Below, one piece after another: positions 20,889 through 33,389 of a stretch of DNA of 64,000 nucleotides. Within the stretch, counting starts at the first letter, position 1. Each line of letters starts with the position of its first letter. The position numbers and the translations under genes are program-made. Where the stretch lies: positions 3,162,001-3,226,000 of the forward strand of contig JANUWF010001491.1 of NCBI GenBank assembly GCA_026120185.1. The letters run 5' to 3'. Source of the DNA: Voacanga thouarsii (lineage: Eukaryota > Streptophyta > Magnoliopsida > Gentianales > Apocynaceae). Below the pieces are notes generated by a model, which saw only the letters and a program-made list of their open reading frames with translations, made no database searches and had not been told where the DNA came from.

Positions 20889-21775
20889 TCTTGATAGATT
20901 CTTGGAGCAAAACACACCAAGGAGCTCTAAATACATGGTAAAATCCTACCTTATTAGAATTAAAGTAGTTGTTGGGTGAATGGTGATCATTTGATATCAA
21001 TTTTAACATGAAAACATGATTTTCATTTCTTGATTTTGGATAAAAAAAACTAGGGTTTATAAACTTTGTTGATGAACTTTCTATGTGTTTATGTGCATCA
21101 ACTGCCTAGAAGCTTTTTGGATATTATTTTGTGTGATGAAGAATTGATTATTCATGGTAGTTCGAAGGATTGATCTTGGTTGAGGAGATGATGACCAAAC
21201 TAGAATGAAAATGGAAGTTACTTGGTTTGAAAAATGAAATATATTAGCTTTTGATTTAAAAAAGTGAATTTGTGTTGAATAAGCATGACACTTGCGAGCT
21301 GTTGGAATCTAGAAATTACATAATCAAAGATGATTTGAAGGAAAATTGAATGAATTAATGTTCTCTATGTGTCAAAGGCCAAAGGAAAACAAAGGATATC
21401 ATGAATAGTAGAATTGGAGCAAAATTACTGGGACAGTTTTTGCCTTGGATTATGTCATAGGAACCAGAACTCTAAAAAATGATAATACAAAATTAATGTT
21501 AAGAGTCTTATGGTCATTTTGCTATATCATAGAGCCAAATCAGCATTGTGAATTGAATGTTATGTGCAAAACAAAATTATGTGTCAAAGCAGCAAAATTT
21601 CAAGATTTTGCTTGGAAAGTGAATGAATTTAAGGACGAATAATTGTGTGATTTTGGATGAAATGAATGAGAAATATGGAATCAATCCCTTTTATGTAAAG
21701 GGAGGAAGGATATGGAAAAAGGAAAATAAAAGAATTGAACAAATGACGAAAAAATGGCATGAACGAAAGTTGACC

Positions 21776-21886
21776 GTTTTCCTTAACCGTCGGCTAACCG
21801 ACAGCCCCTGTCGGCTAAATGTCGGTTGGACGTCGGCTAACCATTGGGCACGTCGGCTGGACGTTGGTTATCCATCGGCTACTTTT
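21776..21886 (+). repeat. Short imperfect GTCGGCTAACC-type repeats in Tek-C LTR
   Basis: CGTCGGCTAACCGAC, TGTCGGCTAA, CGTCGGCTAACC, CGTCGGCTGGACG and CATCGGCTAC follow one another at intervals of about 12-20 bases. It is a CpG-rich island in otherwise AT-rich LTR. Confidence 0.7.
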
Positions 21887-23955
21887 TTACCAAACACGAT
21901 TTAACCTAAAAATGATGTTTGGTGTAGGTTTATTAGTAAATGGCCAACGATATGTTGAAAACGGAGGATATGATGGTCGAACGGCCGTGAATGGGAAAAG
22001 TTCATTAGGATACGAGCTGAGTCTCTTTGATTTCGAAAACCTTTGGAAAGCTAGTGTGCTTCACTTTCCCATGAAATGCTATGTTTTATACCGTTTTGGA
22101 AATCCCTGAATATATTTAAGTTTATCTTAGCAAGATTTATTCTTTTGCCATTTTGGTCTCGAATGAACTTCATATTGAGCTTGGAAACCTTAACGGATGA
22201 TTAAAGCATGAATTTTGTAAATTTGGTCCTTTTGGATTAAACACTTGGGAATTTCAAAAAAAAGGTAATTTTTGAAATCGGGTATTCACAAATTGACTGG
22301 AATTCCCTTATTGGAACATTTTTATGGAAGTATGTTCGGAAACTTTGAATTTAATCCCCTTTTAGGATTAGAATTCGGGATTTCTTTAAATGAGTTTCTT
22401 TTGAAATCTGGCATTTGGAAAATGATTCAAATGTCCTTATTGGATTGTTTATGTAAACTTTTGGGATTAGATATTTGGTAAATGACTGAAATATCCTTAT
22501 TGGAACTCTTGTGAATACTTTTCAAATCGGATAAGGGTAAAATTACTTGAATACCCTCGAAAAGTCTTTTAGAATCGAGTAGGGGTAAAATGACCTGAAT
22601 GCCATTGGAAATGACTTTTGTGATCAAGTACGGGTAAAATAACCCGAATATACCTGAAAACTTATTTTGATGTATGAAAAGAACTATTTACCCTGTTTCG
22701 ACATGGTTTTGGAAAATGATCTCTCAATATGAGATTGACTTTCGGAAAACGATATTTTGATCCTAAAAATTGTTTTATTGGCCTGATATGCCTATGCAAT
22801 GAATTGATTGGCCCTATAGAGCCTATGGAATTTTTTATCTGCCTTGTGAGACAGTGGGATAAATTTCTAGAAAATGATATTTTGCCCTAAAAATGTTTAT
22901 TTTGAAAATCCCGCGGGAACAATAACCCTCTTGCCTTATCAGTCAGTAGGGGTTGGTATTGCTAACGTTGAGTACTCAGCAAGGACTTTGATCTTTGTAC
23001 TAACTCATGATAGAGATAGATGACCATAAGTAACCTAGCTAGTTCTAGGGATTGTCTTACTCCAGACAAGGCGACAGAACATTGAGATGATTCATCCTGG
23101 TTAGCCGTTTAGCACTTGGCAATATCCACGACTACAGGCGCATATTTTTTTAAGTCATTCGTTTGATGCTAGGCTGGGACACTGGGTGCATTTGACTCTT
23201 TACCGTCTCGATGGTGATTGACGTTAGGATTCGGACCCTGGCTTATAATGACAAGAGTGTGTTGCGGTATACATATTATTGATGCTAAGTAGTACGCTGC
23301 AGTGTACTTATTTTCGATGACGCACAGTTGAGTGTTATAGGTTGCAGTCTACATACAATGATACGTGGCATAGAAGGCAAAGAATGTGAGATTTGCATAT
23401 AAGCCGACCTTCTATTGGAGATGTTCTTATGATTTGGAAATCAGGGCAATGATTTGAAATTGAAATACGGTTTTCCAAAAATGATTGAGTTCTGAATAAA
23501 CTTTTTTGTAGAGAGTTTTGGAATTGTTTCTAGTGAACGAATGAAATGATTTCCCCACAAAGGTTTTAAGTACTATGTCTCTTTAATAAAGCAATAGCAC
23601 ACACGGGACTCACTGTGTAATTTTTTACTCACACGTGTCTTTTATCTTACCCTTTTTGTAGGATCCGGAGTTGAGCTAACCTACAACTAGAAGGACGATA
23701 CCACCATGGCAGTAGTCTAGGTCCAGACGTTCCCCTTTTGATAACCTACCATACTACTGATGTAGAATGAAAATTTTTATGCATAAGATTCTCTGTTGTA
23801 TATATATGTGACCATCAGTATGGGACGTTTCTATGGATCTAGACCGTGTGTACTCTGTTGGTTCTTTGTTATAAAGTCCCCTTGTCTGGGTAACTAGACG
23901 GGGCAACACCCGGTGTTGATATGCTTCCGCTGTTATATTTAGTAGGAGTGTTACA

Positions 23956-24480
23956 GGTAATATTTTTAAATTTAGTAAGATGCCATTGAAAATTTTTCAA
24001 GCTTATGAAATTTTTCATTGTTGGGGATTGATTTTGTGGGCCATTTTCCTAGTTCTTTGGGTAATATATACATCTTGGTTGCCATTGAGTATGTATCTAA
24101 GTGGGTTGAGATGAAAGCCTTGCCTACTAATGACACTCGAGTTGTAGTTAAATTTCTCAAAAAACTTTTTACCTGTTTTGGTGTACCTAAGGTACTCATT
24201 AGTGATAAGGAAACCCAATTTTGTAATACCCAATTAGACAAACTTGTTAACTTTGATCTTGAGCTTGTTGGGCAATCTAGGTTACTCCACTTGAATGCAT
24301 TGGACAAATTGTACATGGCTGCATATGATAGTTCAATACTCTACAAAGAGCAAGAAAAACGATGGCATGATAAATATATTACTCTTTATCCCGGGAGTTT
24401 AAAGAAGGTGATCAAGTGTTGTTGTTTAATTCTCGCTTGCGACTCCTTTCGGGTAAGTAGATATTAAGATGGTCGGGGTC
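23956..24480 (+). pseudogene. pol: Ath-1 integrase core, with internal deletion
   Basis: Resumes Ath-1 pol after Tek-C. IDFVGHFPSSLGNIYILVAI carries the first Asp, and LISDKETQFCNTQ (near 24195-24235) the second. The sequence then jumps straight to the post-core segment (LVNFDLELVGQSRLLHLNAL, YKEQEKRWHDKYI). The region holding the catalytic Glu and the block equivalent to NPTRKDW...GKACHLPV of Ath-2 is missing, roughly 0.4 kb. The result is an open frame (24018-24467) whose protein could not be a functional integrase. Confidence 0.9.
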
Positions 24481-25946
24481 GTATATGGTGACTAAGGTTT
24501 TTCCTGTTCGTACTCTTGAAGTGTCTCACCCGATTAATGGTACTTTCAAAGTCAATGGAAATTGGGTGAAGCATTATTTTGGTAAGACTTTTGACATCTT
24601 AGATCATGTGGATATTTTTCTCTGTGAACCATGATTCTTCTTGTCATTTTTTCTTTTATTTTTTTTAGTTTGACTGGTTTTCTTTTTCATTTTCTAGATT
24701 TATGGTTTTTTTTTTCTTTTGAGTTAGGTACTGTTGTGGCTTTTCTAAGGACTACTTCTTGTGTTGGATTTACACATATTGGACCTAATACGCAATGGAA
24801 ATATTTTCTTCTTTTCATTCTGCCTCTTTATTTATTTTGGTTTCCATGGCTTTGCTTTCATTGTTGAATTTTTGGCCAGTGAGGACATTGTCTCATTTAA
24901 GTGTGGGGAGAGAGTTTAGGTATTAAAGATATTTTCCATATCATCTTTTGTGGGAAATTTTTCAAACTTTTTTGTGGTTTTCATTGTTTAGCAAGATTGT
25001 AATTCTTTTTCTTACTTGGATATGAATTTTGTCATTCATTTTGTGGATTTTCATGAAACTGGTTTATTGGATAGGATTTTTTCAAAACTTGAAAATTTAG
25101 ATTAATCTTGTTTATGCATTGGTGTTTGAGTATTATATGACTCATCTAGTTTGAATATGGAGAATATGATGAATATGGGGAAAGTTTGTTCGCTAACTTT
25201 TGTATTATGGGTTTAAACATAGCTTTGAGTTGTGATAAGGAATGTGAGGAGATAAAACATCTTTGAGTGGAAAGATTGTGAAAAATTGTGAAAATTTTGA
25301 TTGTGAGTTGAAGCAAAATTAGTTGATTGTTGTTTTCTCATTAAAGATGAGAAAGTATTTATTTTTACTTGATTATGGGGGCCAATATGGATAGTGAAGA
25401 GAAATCCATTTTCTTTAGACTATTAATTCCCAAAAGCTAAAGAATGGAAAGACGTTGAAAAAATGATAAGTGATGACTAAAAAGGGGGCAATACGGAGTG
25501 TGAAGAGAAATTCATACACTCGAGGCTATCAATTCTGTAAGTCATTGAAAAAATTGAGGGAAAAAAATTGGAGTGAATTCCCTACATCATAACTTGAGTT
25601 GTGCAATTTTTGGATTTATAAAGTTTGAGTTGGTAGATAGTTTGACTTGTGTGATTCATGTTATCTATATTTTTATTTATAGAGTGAAATAATTTTCTTA
25701 TATTAAGGTATAAACTTGATTAATTTGACTTCAAGAGTTTTGTGATGTCTATTAAATGTTTCAAAGTTTAATAGTTTCCAAAGGGTTTGATAAATGGCAA
25801 GAGTTTTTTTCTAAAGTTTGAAGGAAAGTTATAATCTTTGTTATGTTTCAAATTTTTTGAAGAGTAAAGGCTTACCTTTTCTTGATGATTTTCTTGGCTT
25901 AAATGTTTTTCCTTGAAGATAAACAAAAGTTCAAGTGTGGGGGAAT
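24481..25946 (+). other. Ath-1 3' untranslated region and polypurine tract
   Basis: No coding sequence. Near 24878-24915 it carries the GAGGACATTGTCTCATTTAA-GTGTGGGG motif typical of the region after Athila/Tat pol, and the end 25931-25946 (CAAGTGTGGGGGAAT) is the polypurine tract before the LTR. Short look-alike blocks at about 25370-25450 and 25485-25515 (GGGGGC-AATA, then GTGAAGAGAAATTCAT) form a loose duplicate. Confidence 0.75.
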
Positions 25947-26699
25947 TGATAAGGGCTAAAATCATCACTATTTTCTTAGTTATTTAAGATTAAATTGATA
26001 TACTTTTGATGTATAACTAGGCATATTCCTTCTAATTTAGAGCAAAAAGGTGAAATTTCTAGATTATACATGGTACCTAGTTTGGATAGTGCACCATGAA
26101 CCAGCTCCAATATGGAAAAACAGAGAAAACAGAGCAAATTTCAGGAGCAAAACATAACACACCTAGTGTCGGTTGGTCGAAAGGACCTGGAGCTAGGTCC
26201 AATCTGGATGCGCAAATTCTATGCACGAATTTGGTATTTTCCAAAGGATTTTGGCATTTTTCGAATCTTACTCAGCCAAGACTTCTCAAGCAATGAATTT
26301 TAGCATAACAAAAAGCCTATTTAAATAAGAAAAACACAAGAGAAAGGACTAAATTCAATGATCAATTTGGAAAATCACTCATTAACGGAGGAATTCATCA
26401 AATCAACGAGGGTTGTTCAAGAGATTCTTCAAGGGAGAAAAAGAAGGCTTGTCTGTGAAACTCCAGTCAAGACCAACCTTAGAATAAGGGGGTTGGGATG
26501 CATATCATACCTTATTTCATGATTTAATATATTTTTATATGATTTTTATGTTCTTTGGATTTGAGTTTTATTGTCTTGAAGCCTTGTTGGTGCGTATTGA
26601 GTGAGAAGGGCAAAATGGTAATTTTTTCATGAGATGAAAATAGGAAGATAGCTTGAGGATTAAATAGGAATTAATTTTCTAGTGGAAATAACAACAAGA

Positions 26700-26772
26700 G
26701 TTGTTGTGGTTTAGTGGTTAGAGCTTTGGAATCAATTCTTGAGGTCTTGGGTTCGAATTCCATCATAGAAGC
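26700..26772 (+). other. tRNA-like module in Tek-A1
   Basis: A-box-like TGGTTTAGTGG at 26707-26717, 253 bases from the LTR start. B box GGTTCGAATTCC at 26750-26761, with the CpG intact. This is the best-preserved copy of the module in the Tek-A family here. Confidence 0.65.
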
Positions 26773-28394
26773 TTTAGCTTGATTAAATTTTATTTTTTGC
26801 TTGGGGAAGAATAATTTTGGCCTTATGAGCTTGGAGTAAGGTAGGGATGATGTCCTAAGAGAGACATGTTAGGAGTAACCTCATTCTACTCCCTTACCCT
26901 ACTCGAATTTCCTAAAGGGAATTCATTTTCCCTTGATCTTTGATTTTCCTTAATTCTCAACTCATTAGTTTGATCAAGTGATTCTAGCCATTTTCTTTCC
27001 AAAAATTTCAGTAAAGTGCTGTGATCTTGTACGATCAAAATATCTTAGTAAAAGACTTCTTATGGTCTAAAAAATGTGGAAGAGTTGTGGGAAATTCCAA
27101 GAGGAAAAAATCCCTCTAGTGAGCTTGCTGAAAATTCACTCTAGCTAGTTCATCTTCCTTCTTGGAATAAGCTGAAATTTTCTAGCTTATTGTACCTTGA
27201 AAGTGTCGAGTTTCTTAGCTAACATTCCCTCCCAAATGCTGCCAGAAAAATGGTCTTTAGGATTAGTTTGCAATCTGAATTTCTTGGCCATTTTCGGACT
27301 GCTCAAAGCTGGAGCAACAACAGGAAAAATTCCTGTACAAATCGCCACTTTGAGAGTCCAAAACTAAGCTGTTTTCTTCCAGATTTTTTGCAGCACCTTA
27401 GCCATGTTTTTCCTCCATGAAGAAGGCTGGAAACCAGCCTTGAATACCCCTGAAATTCCCCTTCAAACTCTCTGCAAGTTGGCTGGAAATGGCAGCCGAA
27501 AAAGCTGTCCAGGAATTTCAGCTTGGCGAAATTCTGGGTAGTCCAAATTCCAACTTTGTTTCCTATTTCTCTTCTAGCCGAAACACCAACCTTGTTCTAC
27601 AGGAACCTTCCTTAAACCTCCAATAACAGGGTTCCATTGTTTCCCTTAAGCTTCTGCACGAAATTCAGCAATGGCTGTCCGAAAATCTCTCCAACAAATC
27701 CCTGCAATTATGCTTGATTGATTTCCAAAATTCCAGCCACCTTTGTTTAGCAACTTTCTATAATGCATTCCCCAAATAACCAGACTTCTTCTTCACCATT
27801 AAACACCCTACTTTCAGCCACCATAAGCTTCCATAAACCAGCATTAATCCCACCGAAATTCTGCCCAAACAGTTGGCCATGGCAGACTTCCAAAACTCTC
27901 CAACAATCAAGATATTCTTCGAATATTTAGTTTCCAAATTCACTTCCTAAAAATATTTTTCCAGGATTGTAACAACTAACCTTTCCTTTTCCCTTCCAAA
28001 TCAGAGAAACAACTTCCTAAACCCTACAGAAATTCGGCCAGTCCTAGCTCTCATAGAATTTCGGCAGCTACACAAATCCAATCTCTCGAATTCTCTCAAC
28101 CTCTAAGAACACACACACTACACCAAGAACACCTACCTCTTTCCTTCACCTACTACCCCTCCAAACCATCTCAAATCCTCTCTAAAACTTCCAGATTTGA
28201 CCTACTCACTACCGTGAGTCCATCAACCCCATTCTTAACATCAAACTCCACAAATCATCTTGCTACTTCGGATCAAAACCAGAAATTTCTGTGAAGGACA
28301 AGAACACCTTCAAGGTAAATTTATTCTAACAACTTCATCTCCTCCAATCTTGATCTCTAATGAGAACCTATGTGTATAAACATGCTAATGGTTT

Positions 28395-28415
28395 CTCTCT
28401 CTCTCTCTCTCTCAT
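28395..28415. repeat. (CT)10 microsatellite
   Basis: Orthologous to the CT run in the Tek-A 3' LTR. Here it is followed by ATGGCC instead of AGGCC. Confidence 0.9.
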
Positions 28416-31400
28416 GGCCCAAACCTCCCTCTCTTGGCCAGATGGCTCCTTTTTCCCATGTCCATGTTTTCGCCATCTCCCTTGGACAAAGTTAGGCATC
28501 AAGGAGTTGAGATCTATTCTAAACTCCTTCAAAGCATTCATCGATCAAGTAAGTCCTTTCAATCCTTCTTTTAAACTCTAGAATCATGTCTCTAGGATGA
28601 TGTTGATAGTGGGTGGATGGTGATAGGATTTGAGTATGTATTATTGAGATTGAAGCATGAATATGTGTATGATTGTGAAAGAGATGGGATTTATGCATGG
28701 AATGATTATCTTGGTTGATTGTGTGATGATTTGAGGTTTGATGCATTAAGTATTTGAGATAAAGCATGTTAGAGATTATGTCACCTTTGGTGAATAGGAT
28801 TTATATGCATGTTAGATTATTGAAGCTATGATCATATTTATGCTAGTAGAGGTTAGATCATGTCTTAATAAATTTAGATCTATACTTATGTGCATGATTT
28901 AGATGATTTGATGAATGGAAGGATTGCATATGTTCTTGATTGTGGTTAGCCATAGAAATTTGACCATGATCTAGTTGTCCCTAAACTAATTTTATTTCAT
29001 AAATAAAATATTTAAGGATATAAAATTTTCCTAGTAAATGTCGAAAAAACCCTAGGAAGGGTAGATTTGGATTATTATATACATAAAGGATATTTTGGTC
29101 AAATAAATAATAATTTTGCTAGAAAATAAAATAAATAAATGTTATTTAAAATAAAGAAATCAATTGAAGCCTTTTATGGAAATAATTATAATTAGTAAAA
29201 TATTTATTAAATCAAATCCCTTTTTATAAGTTTACTTATTATTTTCCAAGCAATACTCATTAAATTTAATCTCAACTAGTTTTAGCAACCAATTATTTTC
29301 TAACAACTATACTATTATTAAATCATTATTTTACTTATTACTACCTAGGACTCTTGAGAAAATAAACTCTAAATTTTCCCTAGCAAGATTTAAACTTTCA
29401 ACTTATTAGAAATTATTTCCTAAACCATTAATTATTTTAAATATCAAATTAGGCTCAACCTACAAACCTATTTATGTATTGTTTGGCCTTAAAGCTTGAG
29501 ACACTAGGATCATGGTAGTAGTAAGAGGAGTTGATTTGAAATTGAGGAAGTGGATTATGACTTGGAATTGATTGTGATTTGTATTTGCCCATGTGGGGTT
29601 AGGTCAGTTGTTGGAGACCTTGTTGTTGTGAGCAAGAATCAGGGAAGCTCCTGCATAAAACCTGATTGTTGAAAAATGTTTAATTATGGCAAGCCAAATG
29701 TAGAGTGCATGGACACTCATTTTGTAAAGACAATTGAGGGTTGTCTCCTGTTTTATTTCCGTCAAATGAGTTATTTGAAATTTATCAAGTAGATTTACTC
29801 AAAATTAGAACTCTTTCTGAAACTGTTTTTGACAAAGATTTTAGAAATCCTTTATTTGACATGTTCAAGTGGAACTATGTTTGTTCATTTTTCCCAAGTG
29901 GGATACGTTATGTTGAGTATTCAATAAGGGTGGACTACTAGGACTAGTCTTTGAGGGGTTAGGGTAAGTCTCTCAGCAGGTGGCCACCTCTGAGGGGTGA
30001 GTCCTTCTCAGATAGGACGTCAGTCCAATAGGTCGTGCCGGTCCGAGCTAGCAGTGTTCTCTTCAGTCAAGTGACTGTGTTATGACGGAATGGACACCCG
30101 GTTGTTGTTTGGGTATAGAGAAGGAAGAGTATCTTGCCCAGTAGGCCGATCACCTATTTTTGTCAGTCTGCACAAAGTGTGGCATTCTGACCGGCGGTAT
30201 GCACAAAGTGTGACATGCTGAACATTCGGTTATGGGGCCCAACGTGTGGTAACCCGTAATCCTTTCTTTCGAGTGGTTGATTTTATAAATTATGTATGGC
30301 TGGAAATGCCAAAACACCACTCTTGTTTTTTACGAATGTTTATTGCTTGCCAGTGATCTCTTATAAAGAATTTTATACTTTGCATTCATGAAATATTTTC
30401 ACCTTGACACATAAACACACACGTACTTACTGAGATTTCTGTCTCACCACATTTTTACCATGTTTTCAGGTCGGTCCTGCTGTGGGGATGTGTAGCTAGA
30501 TTATGCCCACTTTGGAACATTTATGATGATTTATGGTTGTGTGAAGTTATGGAGAGATGAGAGTGGATGAATTTTTATTATGGATTTGTTTTTGGTATTC
30601 TCGGATTTATTTTGGATAGATGATTATTTTGGGATGCAATAAATATTTAAGTTCAAGTATTATTTATTTCTACTATTTTATTTGTATGACCTAGTTATAA
30701 AGACCCCTTTGTCCTTTGGACGGGGCGACATCCCCGACCCTGGCGGGCCTAGGTAGCAGGGTGTTACATTGTCTTTGAGTTCTTTCTTTTACCTTTGTTT
30801 TCTTTTTCTTAAACAATGATGAAATTAATATTTCCATTGTAATTTGACATTGTTTTGGGATTCATGATTTTTTTAGTTAATTTAGTCTTTCGATAAATTT
30901 ATTATTGATCTTGGGATTTGATTACTTGTTTTTCTTGTGGAGTTGGTTGATTGATTTTTGTTATTAACTTGTTTGAAAAAGGGATTGGTAATGACTTCAA
31001 TTAATTAATTTAATCTTTGTTATCTCTTAACTTGCGTGAAAAATGGGTTAATTGTTAAAGAACTTGAATAATCAAAGGTTAGTTTATGATTGCTAGAGTT
31101 TGGATTCATTAACTAATTTCACGTTTTAAATCACCTAGACTATAGGGGTTTATATGAGGATTGAATTTAATGCATCTTTAGGATAAATCGGTTGAGATAG
31201 AATATGTTCACTAATTTAACTAGAAGATAGTGATTCTATAGATTGCAAACGAAGTGGGTCTACATTAAATCCTTCGTGAGACTAAGATGATAATTGATTG
31301 TGATATATGCTAAGTGATTCATTGTCATGTTTTCAAAAGCCTGTGTATAAATTGCATATTTCTAAGTTGTACATATTTCTTTATTTTTTTTATTATTCTA

Positions 31401-31609
31401 TCACTTTATTTAGTTTGTTAAATAATGAATGAAAAGTGATTTGTGTGTATTGGTTCCTTTGAGGATCGACACTCGTTAATTCTCTATGCTATGGTTGTGA
31501 TAAGTATACTTGCTCATATATATATTTGGGGATTGATGTTTTAATTAAAACTTGACTATAGGATAGATTTAAATTTGATGCTTTTTATACACCCAAAATT
31601 TACGCATCA

Positions 31610-33389
31610 CTAAGTATCTCTGAAAATCAGAGAATTGAGAGCTATTATGCTGGAATTTGAGATGGATTACGTTTTATATAGTTGTTAGGATCAAAAGAGA
31701 ATTGATATTGTGAAGAAATGAACAAAATAGAATTTCTGCTTTGAAGGAAATCCCGAGTAGAGCTGAGAACTGAATAAAATGAACAATATGGCCAGTTTTT
31801 TTGGAACCTCATGACATGAAACTTTTATCTAAATGTCTTAAGATCATTTTGAGACCAATTTGACATGATTTGGACCTGTGAATAGAATGTTATGGCACAA
31901 ATACCAAGGGCTGCCAGTTCAGTGACGGGATGGAGAAGCTGGGAGTGTATGATTAAAACTGAATGAAATGGAAAATGAAATTGCTATTCCATGAGTTGGA
32001 AATCATAAAGAAATATCTTGGGGATATTTTGAAACTATTTTGACAAAAATTAGACTTGTGAATCAAAAGTTATGACAAGAATATGAAGGTGTGACAAGGT
32101 GAGTAAAATTCAGAATTTTGGTTTAAGAAAATAAAGCTATGGACTAATTTTATGTGAGCCATTAGATGCATGTAAGATCAAGAAAATCAAGTGAAGGCCT
32201 TGAAAATATGTTTGTGGAGAAGTGTAATGAAATTGAATTGAGTTACCTCGAGAAGTATACTCCGTTTTGGTGTGAAATGAAGAAATAGGAAATATAGTAA
32301 TTTCCTTAGTGACATGTAACTAGTGATATGTATTGGTTGTGAATTCTATAATGTTAAAGAAAGCGTGAAATGATAACCAATGTAGGTTATCTATTTTAAG
32401 GGTCTCGTAAAGGTTTAAGGATTACAAACACCGTATTACACTATAGCTAGGACATGAGGTAAGTCCCAAGTCTTTTAAATTATGTTTAGCTAAGTGTTTC
32501 TCTGAAACGATCATGTGTGTTCCTGATATAGTTAATGCTTTTCTGATATATTAGAAGATGGATGTTACATTGGAGTTTGGAAGCATTATCTAGCACTTGA
32601 TTCTTGAACATCTTGAATATGAAATATCTCATGTGATATTTTAGATTTTCAAATCCTGATTTTGTTAAAGTGTGTTTTCCTGATATGGAAACTACTTTCC
32701 TACTATACTCAAATACGAGCTTTCTACATGGATTTGGAAATATGATGAACATTATGAATCTTAAATTCTTGAGAATATCATAAATCTTGAATTCTTGAAC
32801 ATGACAATCCTTGAATCCAATACATGATTAACTTGAATACTCGGTATAAGCACTGACTTGAATACTTGGTGTAAGCATAATACTTAGCGTAAGGCACTGA
32901 CTTGAATATTTAGTGTAAGCACAAAACTTGGCATAAGCACTGACTTGAATATTTGGCGTATGCACTAACTTAATTACTTGGCGTAAGAACTAACTATACT
33001 TGAACACCTAAATAGTTAAATACTTGAATCAGAATATCTTACACTAGAATTCTTGAATACTTGAATCAGCATGTTTTCATTCAGAATTCTTGAATAATTG
33101 TTTTCAAATATTTTCACACGAGAATTTTTGAACTAGTTTATCTATGTTGAGATTACTCTTAATGAATTATTTTCAATAGAAAAACACTAGCACACACGGG
33201 ACTCACTGAGTGTGTATATCATATGTCAGGAGTTACGCTATGTACATCCTATGTTCAATAAAAGCATTTTAGAAAAATTTTTGCTACATATTGAATTATG
33301 TTTGCTATAAAGACCCTTTTTTTGGAAAACTAGACAGGTTGACATCCCACGAAGATATGCCCACTACGTTGTGGAAAGGTGGTTGTTAC
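31610..33389 (+). mobile_element. Tail of LTR Tek-G
   Basis: Non-coding sequence ending GGTTGTTACA. It has the Tek end signature: CACACGGGACTCACTGAGTG near 33193, an acceptor-like GTCAG ending at 33229 and TATAAAG at 33306-33312, 83 bases from the end. The sequence resembles the Tek-C LTR middle in outline but is clearly diverged. Its beginning is not in the window: the most economical reading is that Ath-1 inserted into it and its 5' part lies to the left. The expected target duplication would be CTAAG (31610-31614) for Ath-1; this cannot be confirmed here. Confidence 0.7.
32831..33005 (+). repeat. Degenerate minisatellite in Tek-G
   Basis: About seven tandem units alternating between ~25-26 bases (ACTTGAATACTTGGTGTAAG plus CACTG) and ~17-18 bases (a shortened form, ACTTGGCATAAGCACTG). 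Confidence 0.85.

Larger units (their letters stand above)
5280..23955 (+). mobile_element. Tek-C: nested Tekay-like chromovirus with both LTR ends
   Basis: An 18.7-kb insertion in Ath-1 integrase, delimited by TGTAATACCCC at 5280 and GTGTTACA ending at 23955, with exact 5-bp target duplications GGTAA at 5275-5279 and 23956-23960. The 9.9-kb Tek-A element lies inside its integrase gene. Removing Tek-A leaves about 8.7 kb: a 5' LTR reduced to about 0.33 kb, a decayed leader, gag and pol with a C-terminal chromodomain, and a 4.1-kb 3' LTR. Pol order is PR-RT-RNase H-IN-chromodomain, as in chromoviruses. All reading frames are broken, so the copy is not autonomous. Confidence 0.93.
19840..23955 (+). 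repeat. Tek-C 3' LTR (4.1 kb)
   Basis: Starts TATAATACCC (the 5' copy starts TGTAATACCC) and ends GTGTTACA. It shares with the Tek-A and Tek-D LTRs only the downstream landmarks: TGAGTACTCA (22979-22988), the ACACGGGACTCACTG block near 23600, a TTTTTGTAG acceptor-like site (23653-23661) and TATAAAG (23870-23876), here 85 bases from the end. There is no tRNA-like module at the corresponding upstream position. A stretch at 21775-21885 repeats the motif CGTCGGCTAACCGA-like in several variants. No gene is supported inside. Confidence 0.93.
26454..30768 (+). mobile_element. Solo LTR Tek-A1 (4.3 kb)
   Basis: TGTGAAACTCC to GGTGTTACA, with perfect TTGTC duplications at 26449-26453 and 30769-30773. 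Same family as the Tek-A 3' LTR throughout. It carries a donor-like AAGGTAAAT at 28312, TGAGTATTCA (one change in the palindrome) at 29914-29923, an acceptor-like TTTCAG ending at 30479, and TATAAAG at 30696-30702. A short duplication near 30165-30215 repeats GTATGCACAAAGTGTG-type sequence. Confidence 0.95.
25947..31609 (+). repeat. Ath-1 3' LTR, split by Tek-A1
   Basis: Starts TGATAAGGGC and ends ACGCATCA. Removing the solo LTR and one target duplication leaves about 1.34 kb, close to the 1.5-kb Ath-2 and Ath-3 LTRs. The flank at 30769-31609 matches 42980-43832, base block by base block (TTGTCTTTGAGT against TTGTCTATGAGT, and so on). The 5' partner LTR is outside the window, so its target duplication cannot be checked. 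Confidence 0.9.

Noticed and set aside
24631..24867. Hydrophobic Phe/Leu-rich 78-residue frame resembling a membrane protein
   Set aside because: T-rich 3' untranslated sequence of Ath-1 gives Phe/Leu by composition; no counterpart is open in Ath-2, so an envelope-like gene is not supported.
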